Origin: Agrobacterium vaccinii
Lineage (GTDB): Bacteria; Pseudomonadota; Alphaproteobacteria; Rhizobiales; Rhizobiaceae
NCBI RefSeq assembly: GCF_021310995.1
Contig: NZ_CP054151.1
Location: 62,001 to 126,000, forward strand
Reading direction: 5' to 3'
DNA: 64,000 nt
The position numbers and the translations under genes were made by a program. Below the pieces are notes generated by a model. It did not search any database. It saw nothing but the letters and a program-made list of their open reading frames with translations, and had not been told where the DNA came from. Below, in pieces: positions 32,122-41,611 of this stretch (its first letter is position 1; each line of letters opens with the position of its first letter).

Positions 32122-34209
32122 ATGGTTTTGAATTCAAACATGACGCGACGCCGTCTGCTTGGTACGACAGGCATGCTTTTGGCATCGGCAACATGGGTTC
32201 ATGCAAACTCTTTGGAGAAACAAGCTTTGCTGAAGCTTTGGGATGAATGGAAAGCCGACTGGCGGTGGATGGAGAGACGGACAACCGACCTTAGATGGAA
32301 GGTGACGCCTCTTCGGATCGGACCGCCAGCGTCAGAGTTGCAGGTTCGTGTCCTTGAGAGCCGGTTTGGTTTTCCTGTACCGTCTCAATTACGGGCTGTT
32401 CTGACGCAGCTATCAGGCGAAGTGGAATTTGGCTGGTACGTTCCTTCCCATCTTCATTCCATGGAGAGAGACGAGATGCCGACGATGAGCTTCAATCGCG
32501 GGGCGATCTGGAGCCTATCCCACATCGAGCAGATGGCTATTCCGATCTTTTTGGAATGGAAAAAGGATCTCGCGTCACAGGACCTGTCGGAAGCACCTAA
32601 CAAACCGGAGATGTGGGAGCATCAGTTTCCATTCTACAATCTCATCAACGGTGACTGGCTGACGATCGATACGTCCGACGCGGACCCTGAAAAGCAGCCG
32701 GTTCGCTATTTTTCCCATGATCTGGAGATGATCCACGGGCTGGCATTGGCTCCGAATTTCTTCACCTTCATGACGCAGATGTCGAAGCTTGGTCTCGCGG
32801 GCACGGAATGGGCGTCATGGATGCGCTTCAGCCGAGGTCAGGTGAACGACACGTTTTATCTGGATGCAGACACACCCGGTGCGAAGGGATGGCTGGCTTG
32901 GATAAGGCGCGACACGAATGGCACCGAGCCGGACGAACCGCCGATTGTCGTGGTCGAAGAGACAGTCGCAGATGTAGCCTTGCTCAAGGCGGCGCGGGCG
33001 AACTCCCTCTTAGGCGTCAATGCCGCACTTCTGGCAGGCGCAAAACCGGATTGCGTGCCCGCCAGTCAAAGGCTGATGGAGGAGATGGTTTGGGGCGAAG
33101 AGTTCTACACGGCGATATCTTACGCGATACGTAACGACAATACGGCAATGATCGAACGCCTGCTGCAAGTGGGCGCGACGCTGAATACCCGACTGTTGCC
33201 ATTGAATGTTGCGGTTAAAGAAGGTTCTCTTGCAACCGTTCGCTGGCTTATCGAGCATGGTGCTAGAGTAAATGGGTGGAAAAACCAGCGATACTGGCCC
33301 TTGCACGATCTTGTCGTGACACGCAGCGTGGTCGCGTCCATGACGCTAGAGGAATATCACGACACGCTTCGCAAGAGCTACAGCGTCAGCGGTTCGTCGC
33401 TGGATTCAGAGATTGAGAAGCAACTTAAATGGCATATCAGCCGGGCGGATTACATCCAGATGCTGGAAGCCCTGCTCGCCGCTGGTGCGGACCCCGATGC
33501 GCGGTGGGACAACGGATTGACGATGCTCGCCTGGGGCGGTGACGTTACTGCCAAGGTGTTGCTCGCGCATGGAGCCGATCCCAACATACGAGACACAAGA
33601 GGCGCCACGCCTCTCCATTTCGCCCGCACTGGAGAAAAAGTGCGCTTGCTGGTCGGCGCCGGTGCCGATATCAACGCGCTTGAGGTCTCGCCGGACGTTG
33701 AGAACAGCTCAGGATATACGCCTCTTCAATCTGCGTTGCTGTCTCAGAAGCTGAGCGGAGACAGCCCCATAACCGCGCTGCTCGAACTCGGCGCAGACCC
33801 GAAACGTCTCAGCGCCGACGGTCGCACAACGCTCGCCTATTGTTTCGATGAAGTCAGTTTCAAAATGATTTCCGCCAGAGGTGTCGATCCGATGACGCTT
33901 CAACCGGGGAAACAAACGCTTCTTCACAATCTGACGAGCCACCACTGGCTCCCTCGCCAAACCTTCCCGAACGAAGTGGCCTTCATGGATTTTCTGATCG
34001 GGCTGGGCATAGATATCAACGCGCGCGACGACAAAGGGCGCACAATGCTTCACTACGCTGCGGAAAGAGAAGACTACGACGGTTCCAAGCCAAATTACGA
34101 AAGCGTTATCGCCCGCGGAGCTGACAAGAACATCGCGGACAACGACGGAAAACGTCCATTCGATCTGGTGGCGGGGTCTCTTGTGGATATCCGAGCGGTG
34201 CTGAAGTAA
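32122..34209 (+). CDS. Tat-exported SUKH (SMI1/KNR4) and ankyrin-repeat protein
   Basis: The 695-residue product begins with a twin-arginine signal (TRRRLLGTTGMLLASA, cleavage near HA|NS, residue 28). Residues about 68-235 resemble a SUKH/SMI1-KNR4 domain, starting ELQVRVLESRFGFPVPSQLRAVL and containing SGEVEFGWY. From about residue 275 to the end there are at least seven ankyrin-like repeats, such as LLAHGADPNIRDTRGATPLHFA and GIDINARDDKGRTMLHYAA. SUKH domains and ankyrin repeats are both known as toxin-immunity modules, and having both in an exported protein is unusual. ATG 32122 is used; ATG 32140 is possible. It diverges from the CHAT-protein unit. Confidence 0.83.
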   Translation: MVLNSNMTRRRLLGTTGMLLASATWVHANSLEKQALLKLWDEWKADWRWMERRTTDLRWKVTPLRIGPPASELQVRVLESRFGFPVPSQLRAVLTQLSGEVEFGWYVPSHLHSMERDEMPTMSFNRGAIWSLSHIEQMAIPIFLEWKKDLASQDLSEAPNKPEMWEHQFPFYNLINGDWLTIDTSDADPEKQPVRYFSHDLEMIHGLALAPNFFTFMTQMSKLGLAGTEWASWMRFSRGQVNDTFYLDADTPGAKGWLAWIRRDTNGTEPDEPPIVVVEETVADVALLKAARANSLLGVNAALLAGAKPDCVPASQRLMEEMVWGEEFYTAISYAIRNDNTAMIERLLQVGATLNTRLLPLNVAVKEGSLATVRWLIEHGARVNGWKNQRYWPLHDLVVTRSVVASMTLEEYHDTLRKSYSVSGSSLDSEIEKQLKWHISRADYIQMLEALLAAGADPDARWDNGLTMLAWGGDVTAKVLLAHGADPNIRDTRGATPLHFARTGEKVRLLVGAGADINALEVSPDVENSSGYTPLQSALLSQKLSGDSPITALLELGADPKRLSADGRTTLAYCFDEVSFKMISARGVDPMTLQPGKQTLLHNLTSHHWLPRQTFPNEVAFMDFLIGLGIDINARDDKGRTMLHYAAEREDYDGSKPNYESVIARGADKNIADNDGKRPFDLVAGSLVDIRAVLK

Positions 34210-34437
34210 GTATTCGCGGCTGTTGCACTCGGATCTGCGGCAATGATCCACATCGTTTAATCAGCATGTCGGCATTCTGTTGCGCCTTGGAAAGACTTGA
34301 ATAGCGTTATTCTAAGGTCATCCTTTGGTGACAGCTGGGAAGCTCTGTTCTCAATGTCGGAGACTTTGGATACGAAAGTTGAGATCACGAGGCCTCTGAA
34401 GCACGGGCGACAAATCGAGCTCTAAGATTGCGCGCAC

Positions 34438-35130
34438 CTATGGCTGCAAGCCCGCGCACCGTGCGGTATTGCGGATATGCGCCTCCATCTCGCTGCGCGC
34501 CAAACCGGCGTTATTGGTTTTAAGCGCCGCGATGATGCGACGGTGTTCTGCAATGGATTGCCGCATTCGTTCCGGGTCCGTGATGGGGATCGGCTGGCGC
34601 TGCGTCTCGGTAACCTGATCCCGAACGGTCTGGTAGAGCGCTTTGAGCATGGTGTTGGAACAGGCAGACACGATGGTGCCGTGAAACTCAAGATCGGCAT
34701 CGACATTGGCAAGCAAATCCTGGTTCGCCCAGCAATCCTCCATGGTCTTGGTCGCCTTTTCCATCTTTTCCAGCTGTGTCTGGGACAGTCGCCCAGCGGA
34801 GAGACGCGCGATCTCGCCCTCCAGCAAGATGCGGGTTTGGAAAACGTCGAAGACGGAATAGCTTTCCGAATAACGCCACGGTGCCATGCCCGATTGGCCG
34901 GCCGCTCCATCACCAGAAGCCACGAATGTCCCGCGTCCGGCTTCCGTTTTCAAAAGGCCTAGCGTTTCCAGGGTCAGCAGTGCTTCGCGTAACGACGCCC
35001 GGCTGATGCCGAATTTCTGGGAGAACTCGCGCTGGGACGGGATTTTCTCGCCTGCCTTCAATTGCCCGGCCTGAATCATGGCCTGGATTTCGCGGGCAAC
35101 CGATTGTGGCACAAGCGTTTTGTTGAGCAT
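34438..35130 (-). CDS. FadR-subfamily GntR transcriptional regulator
   Basis: The 230-residue protein has an N-terminal winged helix (residues about 10-72; GEKIPSQREFSQKFGISRASLREALLTL) and a helical FCD effector domain (about 95-215). FadR-subfamily proteins usually repress catabolic operons and release DNA when a small organic acid or similar ligand binds. It diverges from the solute-binding protein gene at 35287, and a near-perfect FadR-type operator lies between them, so it very probably controls that operon and itself. Confidence 0.92.
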   Translation of the reverse strand: MLNKTLVPQSVAREIQAMIQAGQLKAGEKIPSQREFSQKFGISRASLREALLTLETLGLLKTEAGRGTFVASGDGAAGQSGMAPWRYSESYSVFDVFQTRILLEGEIARLSAGRLSQTQLEKMEKATKTMEDCWANQDLLANVDADLEFHGTIVSACSNTMLKALYQTVRDQVTETQRQPIPITDPERMRQSIAEHRRIIAALKTNNAGLARSEMEAHIRNTARCAGLQP

Positions 35131-35217
35131 TCGATCCCTGTTTCCCTGAAAGCCGCCCCGGCCCTTCCGATATATTTTTTAAGTAACATCTTGCAAAGCA
35201 TAAAAGCGCGTGCTTCT

Positions 35218-35248
35218 TTGGTCGGACTGGTCTGACCAGTTAGACCAA
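35218..35248. promoter_or_regulatory. Nested FadR-type operator
   Basis: The core TGGTCTGACCA (35228-35238) fits the FadR-subfamily consensus T-N-G-T-N3-A-C-N-A exactly and extends to a 15-bp inverted repeat (35226-35240, ACTGGT/ACCAGT arms). A second, outer pair TTGGTC (35218-35223) and GACCAA (35243-35248) is centred on the same base, 35233. The site is in the gap between the regulator gene and the ABC operon, 39 bases before the binding-protein ATG. Confidence 0.8.
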
Positions 35249-35286
35249 CGTAGATTGGCTTAAAACATAAAACAAGGGGTTCTCGA

Positions 35287-36084
35287 ATGCATCACGTTTC
35301 GCGCATCAAAAGCACACTTCTCGCAGGGATCGTCTCGGCGCTCGGCGTGTTCAACGTTCAGGCCGCCGATCTGACGGTCGGTGCCAATATCGGCAACGTC
35401 CCATGGGAATTCGAAGACGCCAGCGGCAAGGTCACCGGCTTTGAAGTCGATCTCGTCAACGAAATCGCCAAGCGTCTCGGCAAGTCGGTCGAGTTCGTCA
35501 ATACGCCATTCAATGGTCTGTTTCCTGCCGTCCAGTCCGGTCGCATCAACATGGCCATCTCGTCGATCACCATCACCGAAAAGCGCTTGGCATCCGTTAC
35601 CTTTGCCCAGCCTTATTACGACAGTGACCAGTCTTTGACGGTGACAGCCGCTTCCGGCATCACGGGCCTCAAGGGCATGAGCGGCAAGGTCGTCGGCGTC
35701 GATACGGGATCGACGGGCGATATGTGGGCCGAAGCTCATAAGGCCGAATACAAGCTTGGCGAAATCCGCAAGTTCGAAGGCTTACAGCCCGCCATGCTCG
35801 ATCTCGTGGCTGGCCGCGTCGATGGCTATATTTCCGACATTCCGGCCCTGCTCTATTACGTCAAGGATAAGCCAGAGCTGAAGGTGGTCGAGCGTATTCC
35901 GACGGGTGAAAAATACTCGATCATGTTCAACAAGGGCGATCCGCTCGCCACCGAAGTCAATAAGGTCATCACCACGCTAAAGGGCGAAGGCTTCATCGCC
36001 AAGCTGCACGAGACATGGTTCGGCGCAAAGGCAGAGGATACGACCTCGACGGTTGCCGTTCTCGACATGCCAAAGGCCAAGTAA
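35287..36084 (+). CDS. Periplasmic polar amino acid-type binding protein
   Basis: This 265-residue family 3 solute-binding protein has a signal peptide ending near NVQA|ADLT (residue 26). The mature start DLTVGANIGNVPWEFEDASG, then KVTGFEVDLVNEIAKRLGK and the RINMAISSITITEKR segment, are family hallmarks. It would bind an amino acid or similar small zwitterion; the aminotransferase and dihydropyrimidinase genes downstream suggest a pyrimidine- or hydantoin-derived ligand. An AAGGGG ribosome site precedes the ATG. A strong hairpin follows the stop codon. Confidence 0.93.
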   Translation: MHHVSRIKSTLLAGIVSALGVFNVQAADLTVGANIGNVPWEFEDASGKVTGFEVDLVNEIAKRLGKSVEFVNTPFNGLFPAVQSGRINMAISSITITEKRLASVTFAQPYYDSDQSLTVTAASGITGLKGMSGKVVGVDTGSTGDMWAEAHKAEYKLGEIRKFEGLQPAMLDLVAGRVDGYISDIPALLYYVKDKPELKVVERIPTGEKYSIMFNKGDPLATEVNKVITTLKGEGFIAKLHETWFGAKAEDTTSTVAVLDMPKAK

Positions 36085-36096
36085 GGCTTGAACCGC

Positions 36097-36127
36097 ATCA
36101 GGCGGGACCAATCGCGTCCCGCCTGAT
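36097..36127 (+). terminator. Strong intercistronic hairpin after the binding-protein gene
   Basis: A perfect 12-bp stem, ATCAGGCGGGAC (36097-36108) and GTCCCGCCTGAT (36116-36127), encloses a 7-base loop. No T-run follows. It lies between the binding-protein and permease genes. Such hairpins typically protect the upstream mRNA from 3' exonucleases and let the binding protein outnumber the membrane components, so partial termination or RNA stabilisation is more likely than a complete stop. Confidence 0.75.
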
Positions 36128-36148
36128 CGCCAAGGGAGCCTCTCCGGC

Positions 36149-36820
36149 ATGAACCTCATCAATACCTTCTTCAACGTTTCCGTGTTTCTCAACAGCCTGC
36201 CGCAGTTGCTTTGGGGCCTGGTCGTCACGATCCAGATCGGCATCACCAGCATTCTCTGCGGCCTGATCGGTGGTCTGTTTCTGGCGGTGGCACGTCTTTA
36301 CGCGCCAGCTTTCTTCAAGCTGCTGATCCGCGGCTACATCGATATTTTTCGGTCGATCCCGCTGCTCGTGCTGCTGATCGTCGTCTACTATGCACTGCCT
36401 TTCGTTGGCATCCGGTTGTCGCCATTCCTGTCTGCGGTCACCGCGCTGTCGCTAGTGTCCGCCGCTTACACCGCCGAAATCTTTCGTGCTGGCATCGAAG
36501 CTGTTCCCCACGGGCAATTCGAGGCATCCGCTGCCCTTGGCCTCTCCAATCGCAACACGATGGTCGATATCATTTTGCCGCAGGCGATCCGCATCGTAAT
36601 TCCGCCGCTGACCAATAATTGCATCAACGTCATGAAGGACACGGCGCTTGCTTCGGTCGTTGCAATGCCGGACCTATTAAAACAGGCAACGCAAGCGCAG
36701 GCGCTGAATGCAAACCCGACGCCGCTGATCGGAGCCGCCCTTATCTATATCGCTCTGCTCTGGCCGATGGTCGCCGTTGTCGCACGTCTTGAAAAACACT
36801 TCAGCCGGGGGAAGCGTTGA
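36149..36820 (+). CDS. Polar amino acid-type ABC permease
   Basis: This 223-residue inner-membrane protein of the HisM/GlnP type has about five transmembrane segments and the family features [14 protein letters not shown] and [20 protein letters not shown] near residues 110-129, the EAA-type loop that contacts the ATPase. Only one permease gene is present, so the channel may be a homodimer. It overlaps the ATPase gene by 1 base (TGATG). Confidence 0.94.
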   Translation: MNLINTFFNVSVFLNSLPQLLWGLVVTIQIGITSILCGLIGGLFLAVARLYAPAFFKLLIRGYIDIFRSIPLLVLLIVVYYALPFVGIRLSPFLSAVTALSLVSAAYTAEIFRAGIEAVPHGQFEASAALGLSNRNTMVDIILPQAIRIVIPPLTNNCINVMKDTALASVVAMPDLLKQATQAQALNANPTPLIGAALIYIALLWPMVAVVARLEKHFSRGKR

Positions 36821-37569
36821 TGGAAAAGACCGCATCCCCCCTCATTTCCATCCGTGGGCTGACCAAGGCCTATGGCACTTTCACCGTGTTGCACGGCATT
36901 GATCTCGATGTCGCCGAAGGCGAAGTCGTATGCGTTATCGGCCCTTCCGGGTCCGGCAAATCGACGCTTATTCGCTGCATCAACCATCTAGAAGCCTTTG
37001 CCCCTGAAAGCACCATCACGGTGGATGGCATTCGCGTTGCGCCCGGTCCGGCCCTTGCGAAGGTGCGCGCCGAAGTCGGCATGGTGTTCCAGTCCTTCAA
37101 TTTGTTTCCGCACATGACGGTTCTGAGAAACGTCATGATTGCGCCCATGCGGGTGCGAAAGACGCCGGAAGAGGAAGCCGAACGCAAGGCGCGAGAGCTT
37201 CTAGCCCGCGTCGGCATTTCGGAACAGGCGGAGAAATTTCCCGGCCAGCTCTCCGGCGGCCAGCAGCAGCGTGTGGCGATCGCACGGGCGCTTGCCATGG
37301 AGCCGCGTGTTCTGCTGTTCGATGAGCCGACATCCGCGCTCGATCCGGAAATGGTTGGAGAGGTGCTGGATGTCATGCGCAAGCTGGCTGGCACCGGTGT
37401 GACCATGGTGATCGTCACGCATGAGATGGGTTTCGCCTGCCAAGTCGCAGACCGCGTCATCTTCATGGATGGCGGAAAGCTGGTCGAATCCGGCACGCCA
37501 GCGGAGATTTTCGATAATCCACAAGAGGCCAGAACGCGCGGCTTCCTTCGCGCCGTCCTCAACCATTGA
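36820..37569 (+). CDS. Polar amino acid-type ABC ATPase
   Basis: This protein of about 249 residues has all ABC motifs: Walker [10 protein letters not shown] near residues 37-45, Q-loop [12 protein letters not shown], signature LSGGQQQR near residue 143 and Walker [12 protein letters not shown] near 163-173. It is of the GlnQ/HisP type. ATG 36820 overlaps the permease stop; a TTG one codon earlier is less likely. It energises the system encoded just upstream. Confidence 0.95.
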   Translation: MEKTASPLISIRGLTKAYGTFTVLHGIDLDVAEGEVVCVIGPSGSGKSTLIRCINHLEAFAPESTITVDGIRVAPGPALAKVRAEVGMVFQSFNLFPHMTVLRNVMIAPMRVRKTPEEEAERKARELLARVGISEQAEKFPGQLSGGQQQRVAIARALAMEPRVLLFDEPTSALDPEMVGEVLDVMRKLAGTGVTMVIVTHEMGFACQVADRVIFMDGGKLVESGTPAEIFDNPQEARTRGFLRAVLNH

Positions 37570-37597
37570 ATAAAAGACCATTCGGGAGACACCAGGG

Positions 37598-38863
37598 ATG
37601 ACCACCACTTCACCGCTCAACCTCGATTATGTGCGCAGCCAGTTTCCGGGCCTGTCACGCGGCTGGACTTTCTTCGACAATGCCGGCGGATCGCAAATCC
37701 TCAAGGGCGCGCTGGAGCGTATAAACACGTTTCTGATCGAAAAAAACGTGCAGATCGGTGGCTCATACGAGGTGTCCCAAAGTGCAGCCAATGCGCTCTA
37801 TGAGGCCCGAACTGCGGCCATGCATCTGGTCAATGCGTCGCGTCCTGAAGAGATCGTCTTCGGCAGTTCCACCACGGCATTGCTGCAAAATCTTGCTCGC
37901 GCCATGCAGAGCCAACTGTCTGCGGGAGACGAAATCATCGTCACCGTTAGCGATCACGAATCCAACATCGGTCCTTGGGACAGATTGCAGGATGCGGGCA
38001 TCACGCTCAAATTCTGGCCGCTGAATAAGGAAACACTGACGCTCGATCTGGCCGACCTCGCACCCTTGATGAGTGAACGCACCAGGCTGGTCTGCGTCAC
38101 CCATGTCTCCAACATTCTCGGCTCGATCAATCCTATCAGAGAGATCGCCGATTTCGTGCATGCGCGTGGCGCGAAGATCTGCGTCGATGCCGTGGCCTAT
38201 GCCCCGCACCGTGCGGTCGATGTGCAGGCGTTCGATGCCGATTATTATGTCTTCAGTCTCTACAAGACCTATGGTCCGCATTATGCGCTGATGTATGGCA
38301 AATACGACCTGCTGCTCGAACTCGACACGCTCTACCATTATTTCTACGGCAAGGACAAAGTGCCGGGCAAGCTGGAACCGGGCAACCCAAACTACGAGCT
38401 GGCCTATTCCACCTGCGGCATCGTCGATTACCTGACTGCCCTTGGCGAGCAGGCAGGTGAGACCGGGACGGTGCGCCAGAAAATCGAGGCGGCCTTCGCA
38501 GCCATCACCGCGCAGGAAAACCTTCTGACGGAACGGCTGCTGAGCTACCTGCGCTCCCGCAACGATTGCCGGATCGTAGGGCAGGTTTCCAACCATGATG
38601 AGACACGCGTTCCGACGATTGCCTTCCGCTTCGATGGCCGCGAGGCTGGCGATCTCTGCAAGGCGATGGACGGCGAAAAGATTGCAATGCGGTTTGGTGA
38701 TTTTCATTCCCGTCGCCTTGCCGAATATCTCAACCTGACCGACCATGGCGGCATGCTGCGTGTCTCGATGGTGCATTACAACACGTTGGAAGAGGTCGAT
38801 CGCTTCACGGCGGCGCTTGACCGTATTCTGGCTGGCGATGCCGGATTTGCGAAAGCAAGCTAA
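37598..38863 (+). CDS. Class V aminotransferase / cysteine-desulfurase-like enzyme
   Basis: The 421-residue PLP enzyme of fold type I has the cofactor Lys223 in [10 protein letters not shown], the N-terminal [14 protein letters not shown], the cofactor-region [11 protein letters not shown] and the Asp-containing [12 protein letters not shown]. It resembles the desulfurase-like subgroup (VC1184-like), whose physiological reactions are mostly untested; it could desulfurate, eliminate or transaminate. It lies between the ABC genes and the dihydropyrimidinase gene. I therefore infer a role in catabolising the imported compound rather than in iron-sulfur cluster assembly. Confidence 0.85.
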   Translation: MTTTSPLNLDYVRSQFPGLSRGWTFFDNAGGSQILKGALERINTFLIEKNVQIGGSYEVSQSAANALYEARTAAMHLVNASRPEEIVFGSSTTALLQNLARAMQSQLSAGDEIIVTVSDHESNIGPWDRLQDAGITLKFWPLNKETLTLDLADLAPLMSERTRLVCVTHVSNILGSINPIREIADFVHARGAKICVDAVAYAPHRAVDVQAFDADYYVFSLYKTYGPHYALMYGKYDLLLELDTLYHYFYGKDKVPGKLEPGNPNYELAYSTCGIVDYLTALGEQAGETGTVRQKIEAAFAAITAQENLLTERLLSYLRSRNDCRIVGQVSNHDETRVPTIAFRFDGREAGDLCKAMDGEKIAMRFGDFHSRRLAEYLNLTDHGGMLRVSMVHYNTLEEVDRFTAALDRILAGDAGFAKAS

Positions 38864-38889
38864 GCTATGAACGAAAATAAGGACATGGA

Positions 38890-40317
38890 ATGATGCGTTT
38901 CGATACGGTGATCAGGCACGGAACCGTGGTGACGGCAAGCGATACTTTCGTCAGTGATGTCGGCATCAAGGATGGTCGCATCGTAGCGCTTGCCGCTGAA
39001 CTGACCGATGCCGACGAGTTGATCGATGCCACAGGCCTCTTCGTTTTGCCCGGCGGCATCGACAGTCATGTCCATCTCGACCAGCCCTCCGGCGATGGCA
39101 TCGTCATGGCCGATGATTTTGACAGCGGCACCCGCTCTGCCGCCATTGGCGGCAACAGCACGGTTCTGGCTTTCTGCATGCAGGAAAAGGGACAGTCGCT
39201 GCGAGAGGCATTGAAAATCTATCATGCCAAGGCCGAAGGCAAATGCCATGTCGACGTGTCCTTCCATCTTGTCATAACCGATCCGACGGCAGAAGTGCTG
39301 GGACAGGAACTGCCTGCGCTGGTAGAGGATGGCTACACCTCGCTGAAGGTCTTCATGACCTATGAAGGCCTGCGGCTTCGCGACGACGAAATCCTTGCCA
39401 CGCTGGATACGGCACGGCGCACCGGTGCGCTCGTGATGGTCCATTGCGAAAACGAAGACGCCATCCGCTATCTCATCGGTCGCCATGAGGAAGACGGCAA
39501 ATTCGAACCGAAATACCATGCCACGACGCGTCCCATCGCCGCCGAACGTGAGGCGACGCACCGGGCGCTATCATTGGCTGAAATCGTCGATGTGCCCATC
39601 GTCATCGTCCACGTGTCCAACCGCGAGGCGATGGAAGAAATCCGTAGGGCGCGCCAGCGCGGTCAGAAAATTGCTGGTGAAACCTGCCCACAATATCTGA
39701 TGCTGACCGCCGATGATCTCGACCAGAGCGAGATGGAAGGTGCCAAATATGTCTGCTCCCCGCCGCCGCGTGATAAGGCGAGTCAGGACGCTTGCTGGGA
39801 AGGGTTGGAACAGGGCGTATTCGACCTGTTCTCCTCCGATCACTGCCCGTTCCGCTTCGATGATCCCGAGGGAAAGCTGAACGAGAAAGGCAAGCGGAAT
39901 TTCCGTTGGATTCCGAACGGCATACCCGGCGTTGCCACGCGTTTGCCGATCCTGTTTTCCGAAGGTGTGATGAAAGGCCGTATCGACATCAACCAGTTCG
40001 TTGCCGTGACCTCCACCAACCATGCCAAACTCTATGGCCTCTATCCGCGCAAAGGCACGATCGCCGTTGGGGCGGATGCGGATATCGCTTTGTGGGACCC
40101 CGACAAACGCGTGACCATAACCAACGACATGCTGCACCATGGCGCAGATTATACGCCCTACGAGGGGCTGGATATCAGAGGGTGGCCGGTGCGCCTGTTG
40201 TTGCGCGGCAAGACAATTGTGGAGGACGGACATTTCGCCGGGTCGTCCCCACATGGAAACTATCTGCCGCGCGAAAAGTCATCGCTTACGAGGCAACGTT
40301 CTGAGGCATTGAGCTGA
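38890..40317 (+). CDS. hydA: Dihydropyrimidinase / hydantoinase
   Basis: The 475-residue amidohydrolase has the binuclear metal site of the family: His60 and His62 in DSHVHLD, the carboxylated bridging Lys153 in SLKVFMTY, and the conserved FSSDHCPF near residue 316. It hydrolyses dihydropyrimidine or hydantoin rings to N-carbamoyl amino acids. The length is normal for dihydropyrimidinase (about 450-490). Two adjacent ATGs at 38890 and 38893 are possible starts. It is the last gene of the FadR-controlled operon and ends just before a hairpin shared with a convergent gene. Confidence 0.9.
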   Translation: MMRFDTVIRHGTVVTASDTFVSDVGIKDGRIVALAAELTDADELIDATGLFVLPGGIDSHVHLDQPSGDGIVMADDFDSGTRSAAIGGNSTVLAFCMQEKGQSLREALKIYHAKAEGKCHVDVSFHLVITDPTAEVLGQELPALVEDGYTSLKVFMTYEGLRLRDDEILATLDTARRTGALVMVHCENEDAIRYLIGRHEEDGKFEPKYHATTRPIAAEREATHRALSLAEIVDVPIVIVHVSNREAMEEIRRARQRGQKIAGETCPQYLMLTADDLDQSEMEGAKYVCSPPPRDKASQDACWEGLEQGVFDLFSSDHCPFRFDDPEGKLNEKGKRNFRWIPNGIPGVATRLPILFSEGVMKGRIDINQFVAVTSTNHAKLYGLYPRKGTIAVGADADIALWDPDKRVTITNDMLHHGADYTPYEGLDIRGWPVRLLLRGKTIVEDGHFAGSSPHGNYLPREKSSLTRQRSEALS

Positions 40318-40338
40318 GCATCAAACCAGACATCTGAT

Positions 40339-40365
40339 TACCCGGCATTCAGTCAATGCCGGGTA
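40339..40365. terminator. Bidirectional hairpin between convergent genes
   Basis: A perfect 11-bp stem, TACCCGGCATT (40339-40349) and AATGCCGGGTA (40355-40365), has a 5-base loop and lies between the dihydropyrimidinase stop and the end of the leftward amidohydrolase gene, whose stop codon is inside the loop region. T-runs are weak on both strands. It probably limits read-through in both directions or protects both 3' ends. Confidence 0.65.
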
Positions 40366-41611
40366 TGGAGGCCATTTCTTCGAATATTTGCGGCCGTGAT
40401 CGGACAAATGTTTTCCGTCCGGCTTTCCAGCCAGCCAGGGTTTGCGCTCCAGATCGTATGGCGCTGCGGTGGTTCGGGGCGTCAAGGATGACGATGTCGG
40501 CCACAGCGCCCAAAGCCAAACCATAATCTGCTCTCATAATCTTCGCGGCATGCGCGCTGACCATCTGAAAAACCGCGTCTATATCTTCATCGCGGGAAAG
40601 CTGCATGACATTGGCATAGAGATTGGCCATCCGTCCCAGTGAGGCATCTCCGAATGGGGTGAAGGGGTTCAGGACATTGTTGGTCGCGATTGCAGCCTGC
40701 ACTCCCTCTTTCAGCAAAAGATGTGCCGGTGTAACGCCGCGCGGGATGTTGAACTGCTGATCGCGCCCCATCAAAAACAAATCTGTTGCGGGCAAAACTG
40801 TCATAGCAATACCGGCAGCGGCGATTTTGTGCGCGATCATCGAACGTGCCGCCGCATCAAGCGCGGAGAGATTGGTGACGTGGCCAATCGTCACGCGCCC
40901 ACCATAGGCATTAGCCCGGGTTGCGTCGATGACGGCTGGCAAATCAGTTCTTGCAGGATCGAGGCTGAAATCCAGATGGAAATCCACATCGACATCATGC
41001 TTTCGGGCCAGCGCGAATATCTGCCGGATATGCTCCTCCGGTCGCGGGTCGGTATAGGGACAGCCACCGATAAGATCGGCTCCTGTGTGTAGCGCCTCGT
41101 CCAGCATCTCCTCCGTTTCGGGTTCCTGCGTCAGCCCTTCCTGCGCGAAGGCGCAAATCTGGATGTCGATTGCGAAGGAAAAATGCTCGCGAACGCGCTT
41201 TATGGCTGCAAATGAGCGCATGCCAGCGCGTGGATCGATCTCCACAAAGGTGCGCATGCGTGTTGTACCGTGTACGATGGCTTGCCGGACGATGGCGCAA
41301 GCCCGTTCGAAAACATCCTCTTCTGAGAATCCGGCCTTGGCTTTTGCCGTTTCGCGCACAGCTTCTTCCAGCGTACCGGCACAGATCGTGCAGCGCTCCA
41401 GAATACACGCTTTGTCGAGATGGATATGGCTATCGACAAAGCCGGGAAATGCGAAGTTGCCGTCAATATCTTCTTCAGTCACGGCATCGCAGCGGATGTT
41501 TGCGCCAATCGCCACGATGCGCCCGTCCTGTACCGCAATATCCACCGGTGCCGGCTGATCCGCCAGTTGCGCATTTCGGAAAACGAGATCAGCGAGCATG
41601 GCGGGCCTCAA
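40349..41611 (-). CDS. Cytosine deaminase-like amidohydrolase
   Basis: The 420-residue enzyme has the amidohydrolase N-terminal motif FVDSHIHLDKACI (about residues 56-68) with the metal-binding His-x-His and the DK typical of the cytosine deaminase/isopropylammelide group. Later it has DVDFHLDFS, TIGHVTNLSAL and the C-terminal composite sandwich (LGAVADIVILDAPN). Such enzymes hydrolyse C-N bonds in cyclic amides, cytosine or triazines. It overlaps the gamma-glutamyltransferase-like gene by 4 bases and belongs to the unit led by the GntR regulator gene. Confidence 0.88.
   Translation of the reverse strand: MRPAMLADLVFRNAQLADQPAPVDIAVQDGRIVAIGANIRCDAVTEEDIDGNFAFPGFVDSHIHLDKACILERCTICAGTLEEAVRETAKAKAGFSEEDVFERACAIVRQAIVHGTTRMRTFVEIDPRAGMRSFAAIKRVREHFSFAIDIQICAFAQEGLTQEPETEEMLDEALHTGADLIGGCPYTDPRPEEHIRQIFALARKHDVDVDFHLDFSLDPARTDLPAVIDATRANAYGGRVTIGHVTNLSALDAAARSMIAHKIAAAGIAMTVLPATDLFLMGRDQQFNIPRGVTPAHLLLKEGVQAAIATNNVLNPFTPFGDASLGRMANLYANVMQLSRDEDIDAVFQMVSAHAAKIMRADYGLALGAVADIVILDAPNHRSAIRSGAQTLAGWKAGRKTFVRSRPQIFEEMASIPGID

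Noticed and set aside
28066..34209. Interpretation of the CHAT and SUKH/ankyrin genes as a phage-defence island
   Set aside because: Both main proteins carry export signals, and there is no nuclease, restriction, CRISPR or mobile-element gene nearby. Kept only as an envelope peptidase/inhibitor hypothesis.
37763..38776. 337-residue leftward frame opposite the aminotransferase gene
   Set aside because: The PLP-enzyme frame with its Lys223 motif is clearly the coding one; the opposite frame lacks any recognisable motif.
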